DNA of 64,000 nucleotides from Mesorhizobium sp. (GTDB lineage: Bacteria > Pseudomonadota > Alphaproteobacteria > Rhizobiales > Rhizobiaceae). This document shows positions 51,164-60,879 of the stretch, in pieces (position 1 is the stretch's first letter; each line of letters starts with the position of its first letter). Made by a program: the position numbers and the translations under genes. The notes beneath the pieces are model-generated. The model was not told the origin of the DNA and searched no databases. It saw only the letters and a program-made list of their open reading frames with translations. The stretch is from NCBI GenBank assembly GCA_004020875.1, contig SAPZ01000003.1:310001-374000 (forward strand), read 5' to 3'.

Positions 51164-53359
51164 TTACTCCACGCCGAAGGTCGATTTGGCGTCGACATTC
51201 CAGAAGGTCGAAAAATCCCTGGAGAAGCGCGGCGACAGCTTGATCGCGCTGGCGTACATCTTCTTCACCTCCGGCGCGAAATCCGCCGCCTTCACTCTAT
51301 CACGCTCGTTGGCGATCCACTCCGAAACCGGCTTTGCACGAGCCAGTCGCCGCGCCCGCATCTCGGCGCGATGACGCTTGGTGGCGTCCAGATTGGCGAC
51401 CGGGAAGCCTTCCTCATCCTCGTCGAGGACGATGCCGAAGATGCCTTCGGCGGCCTCCTTAGTGAGGAAACCGTTCTCGACATCCCAGGCGGTTTTCACC
51501 GGATCGCGCTCCAGCACGTCGCCGTAGCCGCCGCCGCCATTGTAGGAATGGGTGAAGACATCGCCGGTCTTATGTGGTGCTGTGATGTAGGGCCCTTCCA
51601 GCGTCACATGTTCGCCTTCCAGGCGTACCTCCAGCTCCGAGCGATACGGATTTGTGCCGGTGTGATGCGCCAGCGGCGTGCCTTTTTCGGCCAGTTCGAA
51701 GATGTTCGAGTTGCGCACCGCGCGATGCTTCTGGCAGGTCGGCGCCGGATAGCCGCCGCACAGGCCGCCATTGTCGAAGACGCGCGATGAATGCTCTGAC
51801 GTCACCAGTCGCAGATGACCGGTCTTGGAGACCAGCCAGGTCGACAGGAAGGAACAGCCGCCGCGATATTTGCCGGCGCCGCCGGAATTGGGGACGATGG
51901 AGCGGCCGATATAGAGCATCGGCATATTTTGCTCCCAGATCTCGATATTGCCCATGTCGGACTCAGGATTCCAGCCGACATAGGCGGTGTCCAGTCCGTC
52001 CTTGATGGCCAGCGCGCCGGAGCCGGCGGCGGCGCATTCGAAATGCGCCATGCCAAACAGCTTGCCGTACTGGCTGGTGCCGCCCATCTCGATCATCGGG
52101 CTGTTGACCTGGCCGACAAAGGCTTCCTCGACGAAGCCGCGAGCGATGAACGACCTCGACAGAAGGCGCTGGAACACGCCATAGGCGGGCAAGAGCAGCG
52201 CCCATGAAGTGGCGGTCGCCACCATCTCGCTATCGGGGTTGGTCCAGGTGCCGTGCGGCAGTTTCAGTTCGGTCGCCATCCAGGCGCCGTCATTGACCAG
52301 GCCCTCGAAGTTCATGTGCTGGGTCAGCGTCACGAACATGCCGCCATCCATGCCGGCCGGGGTACAGTTCATCGAATGGTAGCCCCAGGGCTGCGTGCCC
52401 TCGAAGTCCATGATGATCTTGCCGTCGGAGGTGATCTCCATCTCGATCGGCATGTTGTAGAGCCAGTCGGGATCGCCGAGCGGCTGATAGCCCGGTTTGC
52501 CGGCGGTGACGTGACCGTAAAATGTATGGCCGCGATAAATGCCGGGCACGGTGAGTTGACGGGTGCGGGCGAGCTGAGCGCGACGGCCTTCCTCGATGAA
52601 TTCCTTCGACACCTGCATCCAGTAGTCGAGACCGATCTCGTCGATCAGAGACTTGACGCTTTCGCGCATGTCGATGCAGGAGGCGACCTTGGCCTTTTCG
52701 TCCAGCACCCAGTAGATCGGCATGCGCAGATTGCGCTCGCAGCGGATGACGTAGTCACGCCGCAGTTCGTCGTTCTGGCCGACTTTCTCGGCGCAGACGA
52801 ACAGGCCCTCGGTGAAGCGTTCCTGCGCCAGCGCCACGTCGCCGCCGGGCGTGATGCCGCCGGCTTCGAGCTCATGACAGACAGCGCCCGCCCAGCCGAC
52901 CAGCTTGCCGGAATGGAAGATCGGCATCACGTCGATCACATCGGGCACCTGCACGGTGCCGATGAAGGCGTCATTGTTGGCGAAGATGTCGCCGTCGTTG
53001 ATCCGCGGGTTCTCCTCGTAACCGTTGCGGATCATCCATTTAATGAAACGGCTCATCGTGTGCACATGCACCATGATGCCGTTGGAGAGCGCGATGGCGT
53101 CGCCTTCCGGCGTGTAGATGGCGACGACCATTTCGCCGACTTCGCGCACACCGGGTGAAGCGGAGATGCGCCGTGCCATCTCGCGCGCGGAGACACAGTA
53201 GGCGCGCAGCTTGGTGTGCAGTGTCTCGAATTTCAGCGGGTCCTGGTTGCGCAGCTTGAGCTCGGTGATGCCGTCATAGCATCCGGTCTCGTCCATCAGC
53301 CGTTCCGATTCGATCAACCGTTCGCGGATGCGGAGCGCGGAGGCGGGTTTGTCCAGCAT
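51164..53359 (-). CDS. acxB: Acetone carboxylase alpha subunit (hydantoinase B type)
   Basis: A 731-aa HyuB-family protein with DGDIFANNDAFIGTVQVPDV, HELEAGGITPGGD and, near the C-terminus, THSYNGGGGYGDVLERDP. Together with an AcxC-type gamma subunit this identifies acetone carboxylase rather than a hydantoinase or oxoprolinase. ATG 53359 follows GAAGGG, fourteen bases after the acxA stop. Confidence 0.87.
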   Translation of the reverse strand: MLDKPASALRIRERLIESERLMDETGCYDGITELKLRNQDPLKFETLHTKLRAYCVSAREMARRISASPGVREVGEMVVAIYTPEGDAIALSNGIMVHVHTMSRFIKWMIRNGYEENPRINDGDIFANNDAFIGTVQVPDVIDVMPIFHSGKLVGWAGAVCHELEAGGITPGGDVALAQERFTEGLFVCAEKVGQNDELRRDYVIRCERNLRMPIYWVLDEKAKVASCIDMRESVKSLIDEIGLDYWMQVSKEFIEEGRRAQLARTRQLTVPGIYRGHTFYGHVTAGKPGYQPLGDPDWLYNMPIEMEITSDGKIIMDFEGTQPWGYHSMNCTPAGMDGGMFVTLTQHMNFEGLVNDGAWMATELKLPHGTWTNPDSEMVATATSWALLLPAYGVFQRLLSRSFIARGFVEEAFVGQVNSPMIEMGGTSQYGKLFGMAHFECAAAGSGALAIKDGLDTAYVGWNPESDMGNIEIWEQNMPMLYIGRSIVPNSGGAGKYRGGCSFLSTWLVSKTGHLRLVTSEHSSRVFDNGGLCGGYPAPTCQKHRAVRNSNIFELAEKGTPLAHHTGTNPYRSELEVRLEGEHVTLEGPYITAPHKTGDVFTHSYNGGGGYGDVLERDPVKTAWDVENGFLTKEAAEGIFGIVLDEDEEGFPVANLDATKRHRAEMRARRLARAKPVSEWIANERDRVKAADFAPEVKKMYASAIKLSPRFSRDFSTFWNVDAKSTFGVE

Positions 53360-53373
53360 GGCGGTCGCCCTTC

Positions 53374-55515
53374 TCAAGCGTGGGTGTAATGCAGCAGGGT
53401 CCATTCATCGACATGGACACGGTCTTGCGGGTGGACCACGAGCGTGGTGGCGGGGTGTTCGATGATGGCCGGGCCGGTCACCTCATGACCGGGCTGGAGG
53501 AGGTCCATCTCGTAGAGGTTGGCCTTGTGCCAGCGGCCGCCGATATAGGCCTCGCGCACGCCCTTATGGGCAGAAGCCGGGTCGGATTTGCCGAGCGGGC
53601 GCTTGATCAGCATCGGCTTCACCTTGTCGGCGGTGGCGATCAGCCCAAGCTCGGTGATCGAGAAACCGGCCTCGCCATAGCGCGAGACGCGATGGTTGAC
53701 CTTGGCGTAGACCGCCTCGAATTCGGCGATGACCGTCCGCATAGCGTCAGCCGAACGAACCGCCGACAGCGGTGCCATGACCTCGACGTCCTCGAGCTGG
53801 CCGGTGTAGCGCATCATCAGGAACGGCACGGTCTTGATCTTATCTAGCGCATGGCCGTCGGCGACCATTTCGTCGACCGCGACTTTGGTCAGGTCGTCCC
53901 AGATAGCGGTGACCTTCGCGCCGAAGGCCTGCAATTCGTCGTCGCTGGCGCGCGCGCCGATCTCGATCTGCGTCGACACCGAATGGCGGCGCATGAAGTC
54001 GGCCGTGGTGCAGCCGAAAGCCGAAAAGGCGGCGGCGAACTGGAAGGTGATGATGTCCTTGAAGCCTATGCCACGTGAGCAGCCGGCGAGATGCAGCGGT
54101 CCCGAGCCGCCATAGGACAACAGAGTGAATTCCGACGGATGGATGCCTTGTCCGGAGATGACACGGCGCAGCGCGTTGTTGGCGTCGGCCTCCAGCATGT
54201 CGATCATGCCTTCGGCGGCTTCCTCGACGCCGACGCCGAGCACGCGGGCGCATTTCTCCTCGAAGGCTTTGCGCGCCTTCTCGACCTGAAGCACGACCTT
54301 GCCGCCGAGGAAGTAATGCGGATTCAGGCGGCCGAGGATGGCGTCACAGTCGGCGATGGTCGGCTCGTTGCCGCCCTTGGCGAAGCAGATCGGGCCGGGA
54401 TCGGAGCCGGCGCTTTCCGGCCCGAGCGAAACCTTCCTGGTCAGCGGATCGACCTTCAGGATCATGCCGGCGCCGGCGCCGATCGTGTCGAGATGCAGCG
54501 TCGGCACGTTGAGCTTGAAGCGGTCCATCAGCGGCTCGTTCTCGATCCGCGTCTGGCCGCGCGTGATGACGCCCATGTCGAAGGACGTACCGCCCATATC
54601 CGAGCAGATCAGCGAGTCGTTGCCGATCAGCTTGCCGACATAGGCCGCGCCCAGGATGCCGCCGATCGGGCCGGAGATCATCGTCTCGTGCAGACGCGGG
54701 TGGTTGATCGAGGTCAGGCCGCCGAAGGAAAGCAGCGTCTGCACGCCATATTTGAAGCCGTATTTCTTCGAGACGTCCTCGATGCCCTTGAGCTGCTTGC
54801 GGCCGCGCGAGGTGGCATAGGCCTCGATCAGCACCGAGTTCAGCCGCGACTGCTCGCGGATGACCGGACGCACCTCGTGGCTGGTGTAGACGAGGATGTC
54901 GCCGCCGGCGGCGGCGATCTCGTCCCGGCAGATCTCGGCGATGCGCTTCTCATGCGCCGGATTGACGTGGGAGAAGACGGTCATGATGCAGATCGCCTCG
55001 ACCTTGTCGGCGATCAGCTTCCTGGCCGCCGCATGCACCTCGTGCTCGTAGAGCGGCAGGATGATATCGCCGAACTGGTCGATGCGCTCGGTGACGCCAT
55101 GGGTACGGCGGCGCGGCACCAGCGGATCGGGATGATGATGGGTGACCGCGTGCAGGCGGTCGGCATAGGAATAGTCGGCCCATGCCTGCAGGCCGCGGCC
55201 CATCAGGATCATGTCCTCGAGGCCCTTGGTGGTGATCAGCCCGAGCTTGCGGCCGGTGCGCGACAGAAGCGTGTTGAGCATGCCGGTGCCGGAATAGAGC
55301 ACGACATTGACGCCCGAGAACAGGTCCTGCAGCGAGAGGCCCCAGGCGTCCGCCGCGTCCTCGGCCGAAGCCAGGAAGCCTTCGGCCTCGTTCTTCGGCG
55401 TGGTCGCCGACTTGCCGATCTTGAAGTGACCGTCCTGATCGACAAGGATCGTGTCGGTCATGGTGCCGCCGGCGTCGATGCCGATGACGATGGGGTTGGT
55501 GGTGATCTGGTCCAC
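53374..55515 (-). CDS. acxA: Acetone carboxylase beta subunit (hydantoinase A type)
   Basis: A 713-aa HyuA-family protein with the phosphate-binding IVIGIDAGGTMTDTILVD at the N-terminus, SDMGGTSFDMGVI and PESAGSDPGPICFAKGG. This subunit carries the ATP-dependent activation step. GTG 55515 with AAGGGAAGG upstream is preferred over GTG 55545. It is the first gene of a leftward acxA-B-C-SDR operon, divergent from a LuxR-type regulator 110 bases away. Confidence 0.88.
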   Translation of the reverse strand: MDQITTNPIVIGIDAGGTMTDTILVDQDGHFKIGKSATTPKNEAEGFLASAEDAADAWGLSLQDLFSGVNVVLYSGTGMLNTLLSRTGRKLGLITTKGLEDMILMGRGLQAWADYSYADRLHAVTHHHPDPLVPRRRTHGVTERIDQFGDIILPLYEHEVHAAARKLIADKVEAICIMTVFSHVNPAHEKRIAEICRDEIAAAGGDILVYTSHEVRPVIREQSRLNSVLIEAYATSRGRKQLKGIEDVSKKYGFKYGVQTLLSFGGLTSINHPRLHETMISGPIGGILGAAYVGKLIGNDSLICSDMGGTSFDMGVITRGQTRIENEPLMDRFKLNVPTLHLDTIGAGAGMILKVDPLTRKVSLGPESAGSDPGPICFAKGGNEPTIADCDAILGRLNPHYFLGGKVVLQVEKARKAFEEKCARVLGVGVEEAAEGMIDMLEADANNALRRVISGQGIHPSEFTLLSYGGSGPLHLAGCSRGIGFKDIITFQFAAAFSAFGCTTADFMRRHSVSTQIEIGARASDDELQAFGAKVTAIWDDLTKVAVDEMVADGHALDKIKTVPFLMMRYTGQLEDVEVMAPLSAVRSADAMRTVIAEFEAVYAKVNHRVSRYGEAGFSITELGLIATADKVKPMLIKRPLGKSDPASAHKGVREAYIGGRWHKANLYEMDLLQPGHEVTGPAIIEHPATTLVVHPQDRVHVDEWTLLHYTHA

Positions 55516-55625
55516 GGGTCGCCTTCCCTTGCCGAGAGTGACCACAGGCTAGATTCGATCGCGCGGATCGCGCCATATGCCTAAAGACACAATGACCGCG
55601 CGGCGCGGTTCGCCGAGAAAAGGGC

Positions 55626-56405
55626 ATGCGCATGGGCACTATCTGGGCGCCGCTGGCCAAGGCGATCGCCGCCACCGGCACCGACCGGCACGTCGACTGC
55701 CTGATCGACCTGATCGGGGCCGACATCGCGCATGATTTGGTGACGGTGACGCGCTATTCGGCGACCAGGACGCCGGAGTTCGTCAAGCACCGGCGCTTCT
55801 CGGACGAGATGGTGCGGCGCTATCTCGACAATTACTACGTCTTCGACCCGTTCTATGCGTCCTGGCGGCGCGAGCGCCGACTCGGCATCATGCCGCTGAA
55901 AGGTCTGGCCGACGAGGAAGCGAAGCGCGGGCAGTACATAGCCGGCTTCCTGGCGCAGTCTGAGATCTGCGACGAGGTCGGCATCATGCTGGCCGACGGC
56001 GGCGACTGGTGTCTCGGCATCTTCCTCGACCGCTCGACCGTGTCCTTCAAGGATAGCGAGATCGCGCTACTCAGCGAGCGACTGCCGGTGTTCGAGGCCC
56101 TGCATGCGCTGGACATCAAGGCGCGCGGCTCAGACTTTTCGCGCACCTCGGCACCGAGCGGTCCCGGGGCCTCGCCGCAGCAGAAGCCGAGCATTCCGGC
56201 AGGTCTTTGGCCGGAGCTTTCATCGCGCGAGCGCGAGCTGGTGCAGTTGATCCTGGCCGGCCACCCGACGGCCAACATCGCCGAGCGGCTCGGCATCACC
56301 GTCGGCACGGTGAAGAACCACCGCCGGCGGATCTATGAAAAGCTCGACATCACCACGGAGCGCGAGCTGTTCCTGCAGTTCTTCCAGCACCGGACGGAAA
56401 GCTAG
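55626..56405 (+). CDS. LuxR-family transcriptional regulator divergent from acx operon
   Basis: A 259-aa protein. Residues 1-165 are an unassigned sensor domain (with VFDPFYASWRRERRLG and later EICDEVGIMLADGGDWCLGIF). After a Pro/Ser linker, residues 195-245 are a LuxR helix-turn-helix (LSSRERELVQLILAGHPTANIAERLGITVGTVKNHRRRIYEKLDI). The divergent arrangement makes it the probable regulator of acetone carboxylation. The autoinducer-binding residues of quorum-sensing LuxR proteins are not evident. Confidence 0.87.
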   Translation: MRMGTIWAPLAKAIAATGTDRHVDCLIDLIGADIAHDLVTVTRYSATRTPEFVKHRRFSDEMVRRYLDNYYVFDPFYASWRRERRLGIMPLKGLADEEAKRGQYIAGFLAQSEICDEVGIMLADGGDWCLGIFLDRSTVSFKDSEIALLSERLPVFEALHALDIKARGSDFSRTSAPSGPGASPQQKPSIPAGLWPELSSRERELVQLILAGHPTANIAERLGITVGTVKNHRRRIYEKLDITTERELFLQFFQHRTES

Positions 56406-56512
56406 CCCGCAAAACAACGCGTCGGGCTGGATGGTTCTCAACGAATGGCTTGACGACCGAGCTGTTGGCTAACGAAGATCGGCCGTGGGTTTGATAGGGC
56501 TAAAACTGGCGC

Positions 56513-57163
56513 ATGCAGCCTGAGGTGCTGACCGATTATGCTTTGCGGCTGCGGGAGCGTGGCTATATATGCCTACCGCTTCGTGCGGGCGGCAAGCATC
56601 TCGACCTTGCGGCGATGGAGTATGATCCCCTGCATCTGCGGACACTGCGCAAGGATCTGAAGGAACTGGCCTTTAATTCCATCACCTTCCAGCTGGCGCA
56701 AAAGCCGCCGGACGGTAGCGACATTGCGCGCTGGTTTCGCGACTTTGCCGGCAATGTCGGCATATTGGGAGGATTCTCCAACCTGATGATCCTCGATTTC
56801 GATGACGAGGCCGGCTACCGTGCCTGGCGCGGCGACCACAAGGCAATCGCGAACGGCACGCCGACAGCAAAATCGCCGGGCGGATTTCACGTCTATCTGA
56901 GAACGCGCGAACCAATGGTCTCTTCCAGCCTGCATTTCGGCCACCGTCGGGTCGGCCACGTCAAGGCCCTCGGCGGCTATGTGGTGGGCTCTCCTTCGGT
57001 GCTCAGGAACGGCTCTTCCTACGGCTGGCTCGAAAACCAGTCGCCGTTCAACATCGAGCCGCAACTCGTCGAGGACCTTGGCAGCCTCTCGCTGCGTCCG
57101 GTGTCGCTGCTCAAGCACCACTACGACCGCCTGTTCAAGCGCGGCTTCTTCGAATGGCAATGA
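56513..57163 (+). CDS. Stand-alone prim-pol domain protein
   Basis: A 216-aa protein resembling only the N-terminal catalytic part of bifunctional DNA primase/polymerases. It has NVGILGGFSNLMILDFDDEAGY (acidic pair 95-97), SPGGFHVYLR (His126) and a GGYVVGSPSVLRNGSSYGW segment (154-172). The position usually filled by the third acidic residue (VDVK in relatives) reads VGHVK, so activity is doubtful. There is no helicase or replication gene nearby. The stop is one base from a glycosyltransferase start, so it belongs to a glycosyltransferase operon. Confidence 0.7.
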   Translation: MQPEVLTDYALRLRERGYICLPLRAGGKHLDLAAMEYDPLHLRTLRKDLKELAFNSITFQLAQKPPDGSDIARWFRDFAGNVGILGGFSNLMILDFDDEAGYRAWRGDHKAIANGTPTAKSPGGFHVYLRTREPMVSSSLHFGHRRVGHVKALGGYVVGSPSVLRNGSSYGWLENQSPFNIEPQLVEDLGSLSLRPVSLLKHHYDRLFKRGFFEWQ

Positions 57164-59275
57164 ATGATTGAGCGCGTGGCGGCCAACATAACCGTCGTCA
57201 TCCCGGCAAGGAATGCAGCCGCGACCCTGGACGCGGCGATCGGCAGCCTGACCGCCGACAGACCGGTCATCCGCGAGATCCTGGTAATAGACGACGGCTC
57301 GGACGACCGCACGGCCGAGGTGGCGATGGAGAGCGCGCGCCGCGTTGGCTTGCCGCTGGATGTGGTGAGCGTTCGCCTTGGCAGCGCGGGCGCCGCGCGC
57401 AATGTCGGGATCGAGCGGGCGAGCGGCACATCCATCTTCTTTCTCGACGCCGACGACCAGGTGATGGCCGGCAGCCTGTCGCAGTTGGGTTCGGCGCTCG
57501 CAGGCCAGCCTGGCGCCGGCCTTGCCGTCGGGGCCAGCATACGGCGCGCGAAGGGCCGGCCGGACAAGCTCAAGACGCCGCAAGGCTATGGCCCCGACAG
57601 GAGGCAGAACACAAGCCGGTATCTGCGCAACGAGTTGTGGCCGATCGCGATGGGTAGCGCGCTGGTGGCCGATTGGGCGACAGCCGGCATTCGCTTTCCC
57701 GAAACGATCGGGCTCGACGAGGACACCTGCTACTGGGCAGCGCTGCTGGCAAACGCCGAAATCGTCGCCATCGACACGCCGGTGCTGCTTTACCACCACG
57801 ACGAAGAGCGGATGGCACGCCGTTTCATCACCGAGCCGCGCAAGACGTTCCTCGCTATAGCACGCGAACTCGACAGCCTTGCGGCCGCCGGCGCCAAACG
57901 GGACGCGTTGCAATGGCGAAAGGCCTGGATAGCGCAACGCATTGCCCGCCAGCTCATCAAGCACGGGATGTTCGCGGACGCCGCCGGCATGATGCGCGCG
58001 GTCAAGGCGCATCGAGAACTTGGCCAAAGTTGGAAAGCGGCCCAATACCTGGCCAGGATCCGGTTCGGGCGACTGGCCGGGACCGGGCCGGCCGCCGGCT
58101 TGGCGGCGCCACGGCGCACGCTGATCGTTAGCTTCGACCCGGCCTACCCGCCCACCTCTGGCGCCGATCTCAGGACCTTCGGCAATGCTGTCGCGGCCGC
58201 CGAAGTCGGTCCTGTCCGCCTTGCCTCGGTAAGACCTGCCGGCTCGACGCGACCACCCGGCCGCGACATCCGCGTGGTTTCACTGACCACGGAAGCCGAC
58301 AAACGATCGCATTCGCTCGGCTGGCGACGGATCAAGGGCGAGAACCGGATTCCGCGTCCGGCGCTCGCCCGCCTCAAGGCCCTGGCGCGCGAGTTCCGCC
58401 CGGACACGATCGTCGTCGAGAGCATTCCGCTGTTCAAGCTGCTGCAGCCTCTTAGGCCGCTGACCAGGCAGCTCATTCTCGACATGCACAATGTCGAGTC
58501 CGATCTCGCCGCCCAGACGACCTGCAATGCCCCGTCGGCCGTGTCGCCCGGAATAAGGCAGCTGGAGCGAAGAGCGGCGGCGATCGTCGACCGCATCTGG
58601 GTCTGCTCGAAGCTGGACCGCGAGCGGCTCAAGGCAATCATTGACCACAAAACACCGGTCGATGTCGTGCCGAACGGGATACCGCGCGCCAAAGGGACAT
58701 CCGAGCTGCTGCCTGTGTCGCCCGGTACGTCCGATGGATTTCCGGTGATACTCTTTGCCGGCCACCTCGGCTACCATCCCAACATCGATGCCGCGGAGCG
58801 CCTGGCCGGCGTCATCCTGCCGCGGGTCCGGCAGGCGCTGCCAGCCACGCGGCTCGTCCTAGCCGGTCGTTCACCCGATCCGGCCGTCCGTATCCTGGCC
58901 AAACTCGACGGCGTCGTCCTGATCGAAAACCCTGACGATGTTGGTCCCCTGCTGTCGGCAGCGCATCTCTGCATCGTCCCGCTCAGGATCGGCGGCGGTA
59001 CGCGCATCAAGATCCTGGAGGCGATGGCCTCGGGCGTGCCGGTGATCGCGACACCGCTGGCGGCGGAAGGGCTCGACCTCGCCGGCGGCGAAGACCTGCT
59101 CCTGTCCGACTCCGACGAGGGACTGGCCGACCTGGCGGTCGCACTCTGTTCCGACCCGGCCCGCATGGCGAGATTGCGTGCCCGCGCCTATGATACCGCA
59201 TGGTCATGCTTCGGACCTCAGGCAATCCGCGAAGCCGTTCGCCGCGGCCTGGGACTGGACGGGACCAGCCGATGA
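57164..59275 (+). CDS. Two-domain glycosyltransferase (GT2-GT4 fusion)
   Basis: A 703-aa protein. Residues 1-230 are a GT2 domain (NITVVIPARNAAATLDAAI, IDDGSDDRTAEV, FFLDADDQV). Residues 330-700 are a GT4-like domain (DPAYPPTSGADLRTFGN, MHNVESDLAAQ, FAGHLGYHPNIDAAERLAGV, IVPLRIGGGTRIKILEAMASGVPVIATPLAAEGL). A helical linker joins them. One polypeptide may add two successive sugars. ATG 57164 immediately follows the prim-pol stop; the next gene starts 22 bases after its own stop. Confidence 0.88.
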   Translation: MIERVAANITVVIPARNAAATLDAAIGSLTADRPVIREILVIDDGSDDRTAEVAMESARRVGLPLDVVSVRLGSAGAARNVGIERASGTSIFFLDADDQVMAGSLSQLGSALAGQPGAGLAVGASIRRAKGRPDKLKTPQGYGPDRRQNTSRYLRNELWPIAMGSALVADWATAGIRFPETIGLDEDTCYWAALLANAEIVAIDTPVLLYHHDEERMARRFITEPRKTFLAIARELDSLAAAGAKRDALQWRKAWIAQRIARQLIKHGMFADAAGMMRAVKAHRELGQSWKAAQYLARIRFGRLAGTGPAAGLAAPRRTLIVSFDPAYPPTSGADLRTFGNAVAAAEVGPVRLASVRPAGSTRPPGRDIRVVSLTTEADKRSHSLGWRRIKGENRIPRPALARLKALAREFRPDTIVVESIPLFKLLQPLRPLTRQLILDMHNVESDLAAQTTCNAPSAVSPGIRQLERRAAAIVDRIWVCSKLDRERLKAIIDHKTPVDVVPNGIPRAKGTSELLPVSPGTSDGFPVILFAGHLGYHPNIDAAERLAGVILPRVRQALPATRLVLAGRSPDPAVRILAKLDGVVLIENPDDVGPLLSAAHLCIVPLRIGGGTRIKILEAMASGVPVIATPLAAEGLDLAGGEDLLLSDSDEGLADLAVALCSDPARMARLRARAYDTAWSCFGPQAIREAVRRGLGLDGTSR

Positions 59276-59297
59276 ACCGCCGCACAACGGGCCTTAC

Positions 59298-60863
59298 ATG
59301 ATCCCCAAGATCCTGCACCAGACCTGGAAGACCGACCAGATCCCGATCCGGTTCCAGGCTTATATCGAGAGCTGGAAGCGGCACCATCCGGACTGGACGA
59401 TGATGTTCTGGAACGATCGTCAGCTGCTCGAGTTCGTCGCGCGGCATTATCCCGACTTCCTGCCGACCTTTTGCAGTTACCAGAGCGGCGTGCTGAGGGC
59501 GGATGCCGGACGGTACCTGCTTCTGCATCATTTCGGCGGGGTCTACGCCGATATCGACTGCGAATGCGTGGCGCCGTTCGATCAACTGGCCAGCGAGGAT
59601 CGGATCGTTTTCTGCAAGGAACCGGACACGCATGCACGCGTGCAGGCCGATTTCCGCCGGCTGCCCTACCTTCTGTTCAACGGCACGATCGCCAGTCCGG
59701 CCGGCCATCCCTTCTGGCTTCACCTCCTGTCCTTCCTGCCGGGGCTCGCCCGTGCCAAGGAAACCATCGACGCGACGGGCCCCTGCGTGTTGACCTCGGC
59801 CCAGCTCAGCTATGGCGACCAATCCGCCTTCGCCATCCACCCTTCGGCGCTGTTCGCACCGGTCGACTCGGCTGGGCGCAGGGGCGACGATGGGACGCCG
59901 ACCCTCTCCATCCACCATTGGGCCGGCACATGGTGGACACGCGCTCCGGCGCCGGGCTGGCGAGACAAGATTCGCACGCATGCCTACCGGTCCTGGCACC
60001 ATCTGACACGCGGCGCACATCTAAGCGAAGCATCCGCCAGGCAGGGCGTGAGCCAGGCTGCCCTCGCTGCGCCGATCCCGTCAGGCCGCAACGTCGCCAT
60101 CCTGGTGCCGCTGCGTGACGCGGCCGATCATATCGAGCCCTTCCTCGATGCCGTCGGCGCGCTCGACTACCCCAAGGACAGGATCAAGCTGGTTTTTTGC
60201 GAGGGCGACAGCGTAGACGGAAGCTGGGAGCGGTTGCAGCAAACCGTGGCGCCGCTGGCCCGCATTTATCGGGACGTGATTCTGCTGCAGAAGCAGACAG
60301 GCCTTCGGCTCGACCGGACGAAGCGCGCCAAGCGAGGCCTGCAGCGTATGAGGCGCGGCGCCATCGCGAAGGTGCGAAACCACCTGATCGAGCACGGTCT
60401 CGATGCGAGCGATGATTGGGCCTTGTGGGTCGATATCGACGTGTGGGGATTTGCCCGCGATATCCTAAGCCGGCTTATCGAAAGCAAGAATCGCATCGTG
60501 GTCCCAAACTGCGTCAAGATCGCCGGCGGCGGCAGTTTCGACCTCAACAGCTTCATCACCGTGCGCAAGCAGAAAGACTATCACTACTATCGCCAGATAC
60601 GCGGCGGCATCTATCAACCGCCGGCCCATTCCTACGGCCGCCTGCATCTCAGCGACGTCAGGCATCTCGACAGCATCGGCCTCGACGGGGTCGGGGGCAC
60701 CATGCTCCTTGTCGACGCCGCCTTGCATCGCGGCGGGCTCCGCTTTCCGGAAATCCCCTATCGCGACCTGATCGAGACGGAGGCCTTTGGTGCGCTCGCC
60801 AACGATCTGGGAATCCGGCCTACGGGCCTGCCCAAGCTCGAAATCCTGCACGTACCATGGTGA
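59298..60863 (+). CDS. Och1-like (GT32) and Anp1-like (GT62) two-domain glycosyltransferase
   Basis: A 521-aa protein. Residues 1-230 are a GT32/TcdA-type sugar transferase (IPKILHQTWKTDQIP, DXD motif at 85-87 in GGVYADIDCE). Residues 265-521 resemble Anp1/Mnn9 (VAILVPLRDAADHIEPFLDAVGALDYP, FCEGDSVDGSWERL, ALWVDIDVWGF with the acidic triad at 379-381). Both relatives act in yeast mannan synthesis, so a mannose- or hexose-rich surface glycan is a reasonable guess. ATG 59298 is chosen because MIPKILHQ is the usual start of such domains. Confidence 0.8.
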   Translation: MIPKILHQTWKTDQIPIRFQAYIESWKRHHPDWTMMFWNDRQLLEFVARHYPDFLPTFCSYQSGVLRADAGRYLLLHHFGGVYADIDCECVAPFDQLASEDRIVFCKEPDTHARVQADFRRLPYLLFNGTIASPAGHPFWLHLLSFLPGLARAKETIDATGPCVLTSAQLSYGDQSAFAIHPSALFAPVDSAGRRGDDGTPTLSIHHWAGTWWTRAPAPGWRDKIRTHAYRSWHHLTRGAHLSEASARQGVSQAALAAPIPSGRNVAILVPLRDAADHIEPFLDAVGALDYPKDRIKLVFCEGDSVDGSWERLQQTVAPLARIYRDVILLQKQTGLRLDRTKRAKRGLQRMRRGAIAKVRNHLIEHGLDASDDWALWVDIDVWGFARDILSRLIESKNRIVVPNCVKIAGGGSFDLNSFITVRKQKDYHYYRQIRGGIYQPPAHSYGRLHLSDVRHLDSIGLDGVGGTMLLVDAALHRGGLRFPEIPYRDLIETEAFGALANDLGIRPTGLPKLEILHVPW

Positions 60864-60879
60864 CGGCCCTACGCGTCGC

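Noticed and set aside
54091..55584. A 497-codon frame antisense to acxA
   Set aside because: Composition dominated by Asp, His, Arg and Gln; acxA on the other strand is conserved throughout.
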